Shown one piece after another: positions 9,376 through 19,562 of a stretch of DNA of 64,000 nt. The DNA comes from Chloropicon primus (Eukaryota > Chlorophyta > Chloropicophyceae > Chloropicales > Chloropicaceae). Both the position numbers and the translations under genes were made by a program. Location of the stretch: assembly GCA_023205875.1 (NCBI GenBank), contig CP060764.1:1-64000 (forward strand), read 5' to 3'. The notes under the pieces were generated by a model. It worked only from the letters and a program-made list of their open reading frames with translations. It did no database searches and was not told where the DNA came from. The first letter of the stretch is position 1. Each line of letters begins with the position of its first letter.

Positions 9376-9702
9376 GATCTCCTCTCTCAGTTGACGTCAC
9401 CGCTGCAGGATGATGGCGAGGGCGATGACGAGGGCGATGGCGTTGGGGGAGAGAGAGGGGTGGGGACGATAGGAAGCGCTTGGAATGCAGGACACGGAGA
9501 TTGATCTTCATCACATGTCTCTCCATCGGGAACAAGGGCAACACTTCTTGCTGGCGACGGGCGCGAGGGTAACGCTCCTGGGCAGCAATACGATAGGATA
9601 GGGAGGGAGGTGATCGGCAAAGCAAAGTGTGTTCTTGGATTCAAAATCTAGTGACGAGGGGTTACTCTTCCTCTCGAAAATCGAACGGCGTGCGTGCGTT
9701 GT
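9376..9702. other. Upstream region of COX15
   Basis: It includes TTGACGTCACC at about 9393-9403, a CRE-like ACGT element just upstream of the COX15 start. Otherwise it is simple GA-rich sequence without a gene. Confidence 0.4.
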
Positions 9703-10389
9703 TCAGACGACGGGCATGCCGGCCTTCACCCAGCCCTTGATGCCGGGCTCCAGGTTCATCACGTTCTCGTAACCCATGAAGAGGAGGGTGTTGGCCACGT
9801 CTGCACTCCTCCTTCCGCTGTTGCAGTAGACGAGGACCGGGGCCTCCTTGTCCTTCGGGAGCTCGCCGTCCCTGTTGGGCAACTCGTTTGACGTGATCCG
9901 CACGGCGCCCTCGATGTGGCCCTTGTTGAACTCCTCCTCAGACCTGAGACCCCGAGAAGAGAGAGGGAGAGAGACACACACACAGACAGAGAGAGAGAGA
10001 GAGAGAGAGAGAGGACAAGGCGGCGAGGTGTCAGGAGTCGTCATGCATCGTGCTTGTGGCTGGCAGGCGGGAAGAAGAACGTGGATCAGGACGGGGGACA
10101 CTCCTCGTCGCCCAGGACCCGCCTCAGGGAAAGAAAGGCCAAGGTTAGGTTCCCTTCCACGAGGGAGGGAGGAGGCGAAGGAAGGGGAGACTCACCTGAC
10201 GTCCAGGACGAAGGCATCGGGCTCCTGCATGGTCTCGTTGAAGATCGTGACGTTGACGTTCTTCACCTCGTGGATTGCATCATCGTCGTGAGAGTGCTCG
10301 TGGTTCTCCTCGGCAGCGGTCAAGGTCAAAGATCCCGCCGCGACCAAACCGACGAGCAGGACAATCGCAAAAACGTTTCTCCTCACCAT
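9703..10389 (-). CDS. Secreted/ER rhodanese-domain protein, two exons
   Basis: Exon 1 is 10389-10196 and exon 2 is 9943-9703, joined across a 252-nt intron (GTGAGT to CTCAG) to give 144 residues. The joint restores the conserved DVRSEEEFNKGHIEGAVRI. The active-site loop is VYCNSGRRSADVA with the catalytic cysteine, so sulfurtransferase activity is plausible. Exon 1 encodes a clear signal peptide (VFAIVLLVGLVAAGSL) followed by a His/Asp-rich stretch (NHEHSHDDD). That points to secretion or an endomembrane location rather than cytosol or plastid. The intron is filled with GA and CA microsatellite. A TTACGTCA octamer lies at 10468-10475, 79 bp before the start codon. Confidence 0.88.
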
Positions 10390-10977
10390 CGCGTACTCTC
10401 CCTTCCTCTGCGCTTTGCTTTGCTTTACGTTTGCGTTCCGGTGTTGCGTTCCTCGAAGGCTCAGGCGTTACGTCACCTCTAGGGTTATTTTTTCTGGCGG
10501 TGGCGTTGGAGCCGCCAGGAGCCAGGAGCTTGGAGACATGAGGAGGACCAACCCAACCCCGGGGAGGAAAGGATGGTGGGACACGGGAGGCAGAATTGGG
10601 TCAGACGGCGGCGCACCAGAGGAAGTGGCAATCCGCATTGTTCAACAACAATCAGAATAGAACACGGGTGTTTCAGGAAGGTTGGGCTCCTCCCGAGGGA
10701 GTCTAGCGGTGTGTTTGAAGGCTTCTGCTTCGTGGTTTGAAGTTGTGGTCAATCGCGTTGCACCTTTAGGTGCTTCAGATACTTGTGGGGTGCTTCAAGA
10801 CACAGTTGCACCAGAACAAGAGTCCATCAGCAACTCCAGGAGGAGATTATCTTTAGCAGGAAAAAGTCTTGGTGATGGATGTTTAGAGTCTAATGTGGAA
10901 ACACTTGGCTTGGCTTGGCTTGGCGTGGGTGGAGGGCTCCGCTCCACTCTGTAATCTTGTTGTCTTGAGCTTTGGGT
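10390..10977. other. Intergenic interval with a TTACGTCA site
   Basis: This is the upstream region of the rhodanese gene and the 3' flank of the nsLTP-like gene A. A short (TTGGC)n run at 10904-10925 belongs to the duplicated block shared with 12037-12074. No coding potential is evident. Confidence 0.5.
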
Positions 10978-11709
10978 TCATTGCTGGGCGCATTCCGGGA
11001 ACACCTTGGTGTCAGGGTCGACGTCCGGCACCGAGGACATGCGATCGCACCCGAGTCCCGCGACCACCTGGAGGACTGCGAGGACAGTACGGTAAGAGGT
11101 AAGGTTTTCGGGTCAATCCAAAGCGCCTTTCGTGCCGTGCGTGTTTGCGTGTGCTCACTTACCTTGGGAGAGGAACGCCTCGTGATCGGGGCCGAGGATC
11201 CTCTCGGTGGCGTTGGTCTCGCAGAGGCAGCCCCCGCGCCAGCCGTTGGGGCCGTAAGACGCGATGAGCGGGGGGAGGGAGTCGCAGCAGGGTTCCGTGA
11301 TAGTCCCCTCGCAGCAGGGTCCGAGGGCCTCCTTGATCTCCGGGATGCTCTCCGAGGCGTTGGCGGCGTCGCCGCCCTTGTTGACCCAGCCGGCCACCGC
11401 GACGATCTCCGCCAGGCAGTTGGCGCCCAAAATGGGTGCGACGATGCCCTGGCACTCCGAGTCGAAGCCGGAGCAGGGGAGAAGCTTCTGCAGTCCTTCC
11501 ACGACGTCCGTGTCGTCAGGGGCCGCTTGGACCTGCTGGAGGGTATCCACGAGCCCCTGGACCCCTTGCTTCTCGTAATCCTTGATCAACTTGTCGCACT
11601 CCTTGGGCGGGTTGGCGCCTGCGTCCTGCGCCGCGGCCACGGTCGCCATCGCGGCGAACACAACCGAAACAACAACCGCCATCGTCCTCGTCCTCGTCCC
11701 GGTCCTCAT
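10978..11709 (-). CDS. Secreted cysteine-rich nsLTP-like protein A, two exons
   Basis: Exon 1 (11709-11163) and exon 2 (11075-10978) are joined across an 87-nt GTAAGT-CAG intron, giving 214 residues. A signal peptide (VVVSVVFAAMATVAAA) precedes the mature part. The cysteine spacing includes LPCSG, GPCC, EPCCDSLPPL, GGCLCETN and, after the intron, LGCDRM and PEC. The CC, CxC, C, C order and the late intron resemble plant non-specific lipid-transfer proteins, which bind lipids outside the cell. The length is greater than a usual nsLTP, so the call is tentative. It is a tandem duplicate of the gene at 12114-12952. Confidence 0.72.
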
Positions 11710-12113
11710 TCTCCCTTTGTCGGTCGTCGTCGTGTGTCGCCCTGGTTCGTGCCAAAGTGAAAGCGTTACGTTACTCCTCTCGCCCAATCAGATTTTGGTT
11801 CGTCGTCTAACGCCTCGCCTCGCTCCTGTTGTCCATCGAGTGAGGGGACCGAAGCGATGAGCTATGGAAACGGAAACCTTGCACTCACTCCATCACTCCT
11901 GGGGCTCTGGCTCCTTCCATGACGATGGAGGCCCAGGATGCTAGTGGGTTGTTGTCTCTGTCTCTCTCCTTGGAAGGGGAAGGAAAAAAAGTCTTGATGC
12001 ATGACATGGTGGACCACACTTGGCTTGGGGTGGTTAACTTGGCTTGGCTTGGCTTGGCTTGGCTTGGCTTGGGGTGGAGGGCTCCTCCCTCCCTCGCGAT
12101 GGGAGGTTCACTG
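11710..12113. other. Spacer between the tandem nsLTP-like genes, with TTGGC minisatellite
   Basis: GCGTTACGTTAC lies at about 11763-11774, some 55 bp upstream of gene A. A (GGCTT)n minisatellite at 12037-12074 directly follows the 3' end of gene B, mirroring the shorter run after gene A. The duplicated unit therefore includes gene plus 3' minisatellite. Confidence 0.65.
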
Positions 12114-12952
12114 CTAGACGCATCCCGGGTACGGCACCACTTCAGGCGGCACGTTCGGTGGAGGATTGGCCAGCGTATCGCACCCGAGTTCCGCGACCAC
12201 CTGGAGGACTGCGAGGACAGTATGGTAAGAGGAGGAGGGGTCAGGTTTTCGGGTCAATCCAAAGCGCCGTTCGTGCCGTGCGTGTTTGCGTGTGCTCACT
12301 TACCTTGGGAGAGGAACGCCTCGTGATCGGGGCCGAGGATCCTCTCGGTGGCGTTGGTCTCGCAGAGGCAGCCCCCGCGCCAGCCTACGCGGCCGTACGT
12401 CGCGACGAGTGGGGTAAGAGAGACGCAGCAGACATCCGTCAGCGTCCCGCCGCAGCAGGGACCGAGGGCCTCCTTGATCTCCGGGATGCTCTCCGAGGCG
12501 TTGGCGGCGTCGCCGCCCTTCTTGACCCAGCCGTCCACCGCGAGAATCTCAGGCAGGCACGTCGCGCCCAAGATCGAAGAGAACGCAGACTGGCACTCCG
12601 AGTCGAAGCCGGAGCAGGGAAGAAGCTGCTGCAGTCCATACACGCGGTCGATCTCCGGCGCCGTTTGGACCTGCTGGAGGGTATCCACGAGCCCCTGGAC
12701 CCCTTGCTTCTCGTAATCCTTGATGAACTTGTCGCACTCCTTGGGCGGGTTGGCGGTCGGGTCCAGGCCGGTTCCGGCGAAGAAACCCGCATCAGCCGTC
12801 CCAGGCGCCACGTTGTCCTCCTGCGCCGCGGCCACGCTCACCCTCTCGGCAACAAACACCAGCAAAACAACAACAACAACACCAACCGCCACCCTTGCCC
12901 TCCTCCTCCCTTGGTCCTCCTGGCGTCGTGCCCTCTCCCTCTCCCTCGCCAT
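12114..12952 (-). CDS. Secreted cysteine-rich nsLTP-like protein B, two exons
   Basis: Exon 1 (12952-12304) and exon 2 (12208-12114) give 247 residues. The intron (95 nt) sits at exactly the same codon as in gene A. The signal/anchor segment [18 protein letters not shown] follows a basic N-terminus. The cysteine pattern is that of gene A: LPCSG, GPCC, DVCCVSLTPL, GGCLCETN, then ELGCDTL and YPGCV. The first 60 intron bases are almost identical to those of gene A, which indicates recent duplication or conversion. The linker after the signal (VAPGTADAGFFAGTG) is unique to this copy. The extracellular lipid-binding role is inferred from cysteine spacing only. Confidence 0.72.
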
Positions 12953-13255
12953 CGCAGCGGTTGTCTTAGAGCAACCTCGTGCCTTGGACGTCGTTCCGGA
13001 CGCCGGCACCTCCTCCTCCGTCAAGCAATTCAATTGACAATTCACTCCCACGTCCACACGTGGGCGAACGATGAGGCTGCAGCAATCTGAAAATATAAAA
13101 ATATCTTTTTTTGATATTGATAATGATAATTTTTTGTAACGCTCGCCTCGCTCTCCTCCGAGGAAACCGTGACCTGCGGCGAGACAGAGAGACACGAAGC
13201 GGCGGAGGGAAGAGAGGAGAGAGGAGAGAGGAACACGACGACTGAGACGAGGACG

Positions 13256-13729
13256 ATGAGGGGAACGATGGACGTGTGGGTGGCGGTTGTTTTGTTTACC
13301 GTGATGGGGGTGGGGATGGCGGGAGTGGAGGCGTCGTCGACGCCGGGGGCGATTGCGGCCGTGGGGAGCTTGGGGTCGAGCATCTACGGAGGGAGGAGGG
13401 CGCTCCAGCAGTTCCCGAGCCAGCCGGCGCTCATGCCGGGACCCTTCCTCGCGGGAGGATGGTCCGAGGTGAGCGCGGACCAGGACTTTCAGACGCTTGT
13501 GAACGTGTTCAACTACGCGACCCTCGTCATGCCGGAACTCAACGCGAACGCCAAGTCGCCCGGCGGGACGATGGAGCTGTGCGAGGCCCGGTCTCAGGTG
13601 GTTGCGGGGATGAACTACTTTTTGAGCCTGTCGCCCGACTGCGCCGACCCGAACGTGCAGCCGAAGAACATCACCGTCTACCAGTCCCTGGACGGGCAGT
13701 ACGAGATCACGGCCCTCGCGGGGTTCTAG
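13256..13729 (+). CDS. Secreted cystatin-like cysteine-protease inhibitor
   Basis: The 157-residue product has a signal peptide (VWVAVVLFTVMGVGMAG) and a single cystatin-like domain. It carries the N-terminal Gly pair (LAGGWSEV), a helix-like segment (FNYATLVMPELNANAKS) and the hallmark QxVxG loop as QVVAGMNYFL. Two cysteines could form a disulfide. Cystatins block papain-type proteases by inserting the Gly, QxVxG and a late hairpin loop. The late Trp loop is not obvious here, so the fold call is moderate. I chose the ATG at 13256 because it directly precedes the signal peptide. It is divergently arranged with nsLTP-like gene B, another secreted product. Confidence 0.7.
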   Translation: MRGTMDVWVAVVLFTVMGVGMAGVEASSTPGAIAAVGSLGSSIYGGRRALQQFPSQPALMPGPFLAGGWSEVSADQDFQTLVNVFNYATLVMPELNANAKSPGGTMELCEARSQVVAGMNYFLSLSPDCADPNVQPKNITVYQSLDGQYEITALAGF

Positions 13730-14049
13730 GCGCGGGGTTCTAGGCTAGAACTTCTAGCAGGAGCGCGGGGAGCAGCGAGACGACGGCGAGGCGGCGGAAG
13801 ATGGTTCCGTCGTCTTCTTCCTTCGTCCTTCTTTTTCTTTCTTCTTCTTCCTAAAAGGTGTTGTAGTGTATATTTCATTCAAACCAACGGGGAAGGGGTA
13901 GCCCACAGCCTTATCCATCATAATGTTCTAAACCAAAGCGCCGGACCCGTCCCACGACTCCCGCCGTTCCGAATGGTTGGTGGTCATAGTTAGTTATTCT
14001 TCAATGCCCTCCGAGAACCCCGTGCCTACGCGCGCGAGTAACGCGCTTC
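13730..14049. other. Convergent 3' interval
   Basis: 3' flanks of the cystatin-like gene and eS6. It contains CT-rich simple sequence near 13815-13850 and nothing else notable. Confidence 0.5.
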
Positions 14050-15008
14050 TTACGCGTCGGAGGCCTGGGACTTGGCCCTCCTCTTGGCGAGGGACTCAGA
14101 TCTCCTCTCCTTGGCCTCCTTGGTTCTGACGGCAAGGAGCTTCTGGTAGTTGGCGGCCTCGGCCTTGGCCTTCTGGATCTTCTTGGCCTTGAGGTTCTTG
14201 ATCCTTCTCTTCCTCTGCAACTTGGTTGGGGTGATGAGCCTCTGGATCTTGGGGGCGGTGGAGTAGGTCTTTCCGTTCTTCTCGGTCGTCCTCCTGTAGA
14301 TGTTGACGTACTTCCTGACATCGTCCTGCTTGGAGAGGGCGAAGAGCTTCCTGATGGTGCTGGCCCTCTTTGGTCCTCTAAGCTTTGGGATCTCCTTGTC
14401 GGTCAGTCCTGGGATAGGGTTCTCGCCGATCTTGGTGATGATGACGTTGAGGACGGAGAGGTCTGGGGACACGATGCATCCTCTCACACCCTTTCTCCTT
14501 CTCTCGCCGTTCCTCCTTCCGTAGCCACGGAAGCACTGGTCGCCAGGGGCCATGAGAATCTTGCACCTTCCAGGGATCAAGCAGCCCTGCTTCATGCCGA
14601 AGCCCTGCTTGTCGTGTCCACCGGCGATCTTCAGGATGTATCCCTTCCACTCGTCTCCGAGCACCTCGCCTGGCACCTCCGCCGCGAGCCTCTTGTCATA
14701 AAAAGCTCTCAGCTTGGAGTCCTCCTCCACCTTGATCTGCTTCTGCGCTCCCGTCGAGGGGCAAGCCACGTTAACCTGTTCCAGTTCAAAAAAAACAAAA
14801 CAATAACAGAGTCAGTTCAGTCCCTTCCTTCCTTCCTTCCTTCCTTCGAGGTCGCTCGGTCGCTCGGTCGCGTGCTTCGGAGGGAACCGTGTCCGGCATC
14901 GTGGGTTTGGATACGAATGAATGAAACAACCCCCCAAGAAAGACAGCCGAGTCGTAGGAGTAGGTCGTGGTTGTGGTTGTTGTTCTTCTTGTTATGTCTT
15001 ACCTTCAT
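14050..15008 (-). CDS. RPS6: 40S ribosomal protein eS6, two exons
   Basis: Exon 1 is only ATGAAG (15008-15003). A 227-nt intron (GTAAGA to AACAG) leads to exon 2 (14775-14050), giving [14 protein letters not shown] at the start, as in other eS6 proteins, and 243 residues in total. Conserved blocks include [33 protein letters not shown] and [17 protein letters not shown]. An intron right after the second codon is typical of eukaryotic ribosomal-protein genes. The C-terminus retains a basic tail with serines ([16 protein letters not shown]), the region that S6 kinases phosphorylate in other eukaryotes. Confidence 0.97.
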
Positions 15009-15519
15009 GTTCGATGCTTCTTGTTATGCGTTGGTTCGTTGGTGTGTGCCGCCTCCTGCGTCCGTCGTCTGCGTCTCTTCCGTCGCTCCTCTTCGTGTTT
15101 CGTTTTTTTTTCTCTTTCTTTCTTTCTTTTTTTTCTCCGTTTTTTTTCCTTCTCTTTCGAGTAGAAAACACGTCTTAGGGGAGGGAAGGGAAGGCCGCCG
15201 CCGCCGCCTATCGTCTCCCACCGATCATAAATATAAACACAAATATAAAAATGCTGGACGAGGAACATCAGGCAATCCGGGAGGAACAGGAACATCCCGG
15301 AGGACAGGGGACAGGGACAGAGGGGGCGAACACGCTACAGGAGGTCAGGAACGATGAAGATTATGATTCATCATCATCTGATTCATCATCATCTGATTCA
15401 TCGTCATCGTCATCTGCTTCGGCTTCGGCTTCGGAGAAAGCAACACAACAGTGGAGAGGATAGAACTGGAGATTAGAATTACAATTACAAACAACTCCTT
15501 CCTTCCTTCCTTCCTTCCC
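15009..15519. other. Upstream region of eS6 with microsatellites
   Basis: A pyrimidine-rich tract at about 15060-15165 lies 50-150 bp upstream of eS6 on its coding strand. Such tracts often mark ribosomal-protein promoters. (CATCATCTGATT)n-like simple repeats occur at 15365-15420, and TTCC repeats at 15500-15518. Confidence 0.5.
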
Positions 15520-17205
15520 TCAAGTTGCTGTTGCCTCGTCGCACCACCGGATCAGTTGGTGGGCCGAGGGCCTGTCCTGGGGCTTGAAGGAGAGCATGGG
15601 ATAGATCATGTCGCACAGGGAATCGGGGACGCCGCAAGACAAAAGCTCGCGGGCGATCAGGTCCTTGAAGGATCCCGGGACCTCCCCGCCTCCAGACCCG
15701 CTCTCCAGCTCGATCCTGTTGGTGGGAATGGTCCTGCCCGTGCAAGACTCGAAGAGGACGGCGCCGAAGCTGTACACGTCGGCCTTGCTCGTCGCCTGGG
15801 CCTCGTCGTCCAGGAGCTCCGGGGCCAGGTAGCGCCCGTCCCCCTCCTCCCAGTCCCAGCCCAGCTGCCCGAGGACCGCCAGGCCAAAGTCCCCGATGTG
15901 GTACGTCCCCTCGCCGTCCAGGTAGATGTTCTCCGGCTTGATGTCCAGGTGAAGGACGCCGTGGTCCTCGAGGAAGGACAGGCCGAGGGCTATCTCCCCG
16001 ACCAGGCGGAGGATTTCCCCGACGGGCAGAACCATCCGCTGGCTCCCGCCGGCCGTCCCCAGCGACTCGTCCTGCGCCCCCGCGAGCTTCTGCTTCAGGG
16101 TTCCCCCCTCGCAGAACTCCATCTGGGTGAACACATAGGAGTCCTCCTGCCAGGCCCTGTAGTAGAAAACGATGTTCGGGTGGGGCGGAAGGTCCGCCAC
16201 GCTCTGCATCTCCCGCTTGCACTTGTCCCTCTCCTGCTTGCTCGAGAAGTGCCTCTGCTTCACCGCGAAGTTTCTCCTGTTGTACTTGTGCTTCACCAGC
16301 CAGACTTCCGAGCACTGGGAGGACCCGATCTGGCGTGTGAACTCAAAGTGAGACATGTGCATGAAGAGCTCGGGGATGACGATGCTCTCGGAGCGAAGCA
16401 GAGCGGAGGGGACCTTGGTCGCCGCGAGGACCTTGGTCTCGTCCAGGGAGCTCGTGCGGTTGATGGGGCCCCCGAAGTTGAGAACGCCTCCCAGTCCCCC
16501 ACTCCCGTCCGAGTCCGCCTCCTGGTGCAGCACGGAGTACACCCTCCTCTGCTTAAGCACGGACGGGGGCTGCCTGATCCCGTCCTTCTGCACGCTGCCG
16601 GACGGCCTCCCGCCGGAGAACTCCGCGGCGAGATCGGTCCTCAGGGTGGGCACGGGGGAGTCAAACGAGCTCCCGTCGGTGTTGCACGTGTTCGAGGTGC
16701 TGGGCGTTTTCGTGCTGGCGCCGCTGGAAGCCTGGGAACGCGACTCCAGCATATCCCCGCGAATGTTGAGGGCAGTCTCCAGGTCCGGAAGGGGTTTCGC
16801 AGCCTTGAGGAGTCCTGATATGATGCCCTTGGATCCGCCCTTCGCCGGACCTTGCGACCCCGACGGGGCGGGCGGAGTCTTGAAGGCCAGCCCGCTACCG
16901 AGGACGCTCTCCGGCGTCAGCATCACGGACTCCCCTCCGCGTTCCCCCTCCCCCTTCCTCCTCCCGGAGGCCTCTCCCTCGCCCTCCGTCTTCGCAAAGG
17001 GCGCCGGCGTGCTTCGAGTCCCACCCGTGCACTCCATCGCATCCAACTGCGCGTTCAGGTCCAACAACGTCGTCCCCTTCTCGTCATCAACGCCAACACC
17101 ATCATCAACAACACCCTCACCCCTCACTCGGACTGCTTGCGACCTCATCCTCTTCGGTCTCTGCTCCTCGTGCACCCTCGCCTCCATCGTGGCGATAGGG
17201 AACAA
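15520..17205 (-). CDS. WEE1: WEE1-type cell-cycle protein kinase
   Basis: The 561-residue frame has a low-complexity regulatory N-terminus (about 1-285) and a C-terminal kinase domain. Motifs are the glycine-loop variant RQIGSSQCSEVWLVKHK, the lysine in NFAVKQRHF, the catalytic loop LHLDIKPENIYL, the metal site HIGDFGLAV and the WEE1-type activation segment EGDGRYLAPELL. WEE1 phosphorylates the inhibitory tyrosine of CDK1 and delays mitosis. The N-terminus has Ser/Thr-Pro sites (LTPES, KTPPAPS, KTPSTS) that CDKs could target. There is no intron. The start could also be the Met six codons downstream. Confidence 0.9.
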   Translation of the reverse strand: MFPIATMEARVHEEQRPKRMRSQAVRVRGEGVVDDGVGVDDEKGTTLLDLNAQLDAMECTGGTRSTPAPFAKTEGEGEASGRRKGEGERGGESVMLTPESVLGSGLAFKTPPAPSGSQGPAKGGSKGIISGLLKAAKPLPDLETALNIRGDMLESRSQASSGASTKTPSTSNTCNTDGSSFDSPVPTLRTDLAAEFSGGRPSGSVQKDGIRQPPSVLKQRRVYSVLHQEADSDGSGGLGGVLNFGGPINRTSSLDETKVLAATKVPSALLRSESIVIPELFMHMSHFEFTRQIGSSQCSEVWLVKHKYNRRNFAVKQRHFSSKQERDKCKREMQSVADLPPHPNIVFYYRAWQEDSYVFTQMEFCEGGTLKQKLAGAQDESLGTAGGSQRMVLPVGEILRLVGEIALGLSFLEDHGVLHLDIKPENIYLDGEGTYHIGDFGLAVLGQLGWDWEEGDGRYLAPELLDDEAQATSKADVYSFGAVLFESCTGRTIPTNRIELESGSGGGEVPGSFKDLIARELLSCGVPDSLCDMIYPMLSFKPQDRPSAHQLIRWCDEATAT

Positions 17206-17591
17206 CGTCGCGTCTCCAGGTGACCCCTGTGAGTGACGGGATCAGTAACGCCTGACCTGTGTGGATCAAAGGCCGAAAAGGATGAATGAATGACCCAAAA
17301 GCCAACGCCAATCCCCTTCCCCTTCCGTCCTCGCACCCACCTTGACCCAAAGCCAAGCGAATTGAAGCGATAATTGATCGTCCTCTCGTCCTTCGTCACC
17401 TCCTCCCTCTCCCTCTAACCCCTGCGCCCTCGCTGGATGGTGATGCCCCTTCGATGCCGGAGGGATGATGATGAAGATGAAGATGCTGCTGATGATTATT
17501 CCTGTCGTGGACGAACCCCTTCGATGGTGGCGTCTACGGAAAGTCCACGAGATGGTCCTTCCTCCTGACCGGCCCTCGTCCTCCTCCTCGC

Positions 17592-17633
<42 letters not shown>

Positions 17634-17703
17634 CGCGAGGCGCCAGAAACGAATTCAAAAACCAACAGAGCGGCAAAACGACGAAAGCGGCGAAGGCGAC
17701 GAC

Positions 17704-17740
<37 letters not shown>

Positions 17741-17743
17741 GAG
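17206..17743. promoter_or_regulatory. Divergent promoter region WEE1 / prefoldin 1
   Basis: The interval between two divergent start codons carries a (CGT)n run at about 17597-17630 and (GAGGAC)n at 17705-17742. The second repeat directly abuts the prefoldin start codon and stays open upstream of it. Confidence 0.5.
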
Positions 17744-18148
17744 ATGTCTGGCGTGGGAGCGGATGGTGTCAAGGAGGAGGACAGGAAGGCGTTCCTGGAC
17801 CTGCAGAGGACGATGTTCTTGGAGTCTCAGAAGTTGAAGAAACTGGAGCAGCAACAGAGACAAAGTCAAGTGGAGAAGAGAAAGAATGAGTTGTGTTTGC
17901 AAGAGTTGGGAAGCTTGCCACCGCAGGTGAACTGTTATAGAACGATCGGGAGGACTTTCGTTCTGGTCAACAGGGAGGACATGTGTCGCGAGCTCGAGCA
18001 GTCGTGCAAGGACAACGAGGAGTTCTTCGTCAACTCAAAGGACAAGAAGGTCTACTTGGAGAAGCAGGTCAGGGAAGCGGAGGAGAACATTAGGGAACTG
18101 CTCAGGGGGGCGCCGCTACTCGCCAAGCAGATCGCAGGGGTCCAATGA
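17744..18148 (+). CDS. PFD1: Prefoldin subunit 1
   Basis: The 134-residue, coiled-coil beta-type prefoldin subunit has two long helices (about 10-55 and 95-125). Between them is the conserved hairpin LQELGSLPPQVNCYRTIGRT followed by FVLVNR. The C-terminal helix KKVYLEKQVREAEENIRELL is also family-typical. Prefoldin is a cytosolic hexamer that passes unfolded actin and tubulin to CCT. I chose the ATG at 17744 because the frame upstream is only repeat-encoded. Confidence 0.9.
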   Translation: MSGVGADGVKEEDRKAFLDLQRTMFLESQKLKKLEQQQRQSQVEKRKNELCLQELGSLPPQVNCYRTIGRTFVLVNREDMCRELEQSCKDNEEFFVNSKDKKVYLEKQVREAEENIRELLRGAPLLAKQIAGVQ

Positions 18149-18470
18149 GAACTCGGGCGCGAGCCGAACGAGCAAGGGATCGGCCAAACCACAAACAGGA
18201 GCCTTGACTTGACTTGATTTGCCTCGGCTTGGCTTGGCTTGGGTTTGTTTTGATACCTGCTGGCCTTGGGAACGCAAGGGTTCTTGTTCTTCTTCTTCTT
18301 CCAAGGGAAGTTTCTTTTGAAAACTGAAGAGAAAGTATTTATAAATTATTTCTCTCTCCATTTCGTTTCGTTTCGTTTTGTTTCTCATTCTGTTATATCT
18401 AAATGCTCGCCAAAGGGCCTCCCGTTCCATCTCCCGAACGAGAGCCGGATCAGCGCCACGACGTTTTACC
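18149..18470. other. Convergent 3' interval
   Basis: 3' flanks of prefoldin 1 and the DFRP1-like gene. It contains a short TTGGC-type run at 18224-18242 and TTTCG repeats near 18360-18380. Confidence 0.5.
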
Positions 18471-19562
18471 TCAGAGGGTAACGTCCACCGCAGCAGCTTC
18501 GCCTTCTTGTGCCACTTCTTGGACCTCTTCCTCTTCTCCCTCGTCTTCTGAAGGTGGCTCGGACGTCTTCTCGTACATGTCAACTGCGTCCTCTTCGTCC
18601 TGCGTCTGCACTTTGAACTTGAACCAGATCTCCTTCCCGGTGTATCTAATTGGGGACGACGATGACGGCAAAACGCGAACGAAAGAGTCAGGCTAGGTCC
18701 AAGGTCTTCCATTTCCCCTTCTACGAGGGGGGGAAGGTCGACGGCAGGATGGAGTTGGAGTTGGAGATGTCCTTACCTATTTTTCCTCCACCTTTCCGCC
18801 TTGTCCTTCTTCTCTTGCTCCATCTGCCTCTTGTTCTTCTTGTCGAGCCACTTCTTGAAGACCTCTTCGTTCATCTTGGTCTTCTTCTCCACCAGAGTCC
18901 TCGCCTCCTCGATACGGTCTTCCAGGGTCCGGTCGGCGAACTCCGGAAGGGTGCCTTCCAGCAGCTGCCTGATGCGGGTCTGGTGCAGCGCAAGGGTTTC
19001 AGAAGAATCAAAGGGGGAGAAAAGACGCGTCAGTCCCCGCAACCAACCAACCCAAGAGCCAAACCGAAGGCACAGACGACCGACGACGCGGTTGCCGTTC
19101 GTTCCTGTCCGTCCGTCTGCCTGTCGTCGCGAGGAGATAGAGGCAGCGCATGTCTCCATGCGCGTGTGTCCCTGCATGTGCAACTCCGTGCTCCTGCGGT
19201 AACCTTACCTTTGCATCAACCTTGACGACCTTCTTTTCCTCCTTCTGTTCCACTTGAAGGTGCTTCTGGTTGTCGTTGTCCTTCTTCTTGACGGACTTGA
19301 ACATGAGTTCCATCTCCCTCCTGGCTTCCTCCTCGGCAGCCTTCTGGGCCTTCCTCGCCTTGTTCTCCTGGGCGGCCCTCTGGGATCCCGGATCGTTCAT
19401 GGAGTTCTTCAACTGATTGATCTTATTCTGCACCACTTTGCTCTTGTTCTTGTTCTTCAACCCAAACGTCGCATCTTTCATCTTCTGCTCCGTCTTCTTC
19501 TTCTTCTCCGCCTTCTTCTGATCCTTCTGCGTGGCCTTCGCGGCCGTTCCCTTCTTCCCCAT
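18471..19562 (-). CDS. DFRP1/ZC3H15-like protein lacking CCCH zinc fingers, three exons
   Basis: Exons are 19562-19209, 18979-18777 and 18645-18471. The two introns (229 and 131 nt, GTAAGG donors) keep the frame, giving 243 residues. The N-terminus (MKDATFGLKNKNKSKVVQNK) and C-terminus (VFKKWLDKKNKR, then KNRYTGKEIWFKF) match the ends of the DRG-family regulatory protein DFRP1 (ZC3H15, yeast Tma46). That protein stabilises the DRG1 GTPase at ribosomes. Known members have two CCCH zinc fingers in the middle, about 150 residues. Here that region is absent, and the 229-nt intron is too small to hide it. The tail is acidic. Confidence 0.72.

Noticed and set aside
15251-15463. Ser/Asp-rich 70-codon plus-strand frame upstream of eS6
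   Set aside because: It is encoded almost entirely by a CATCATCTGATT-type microsatellite.
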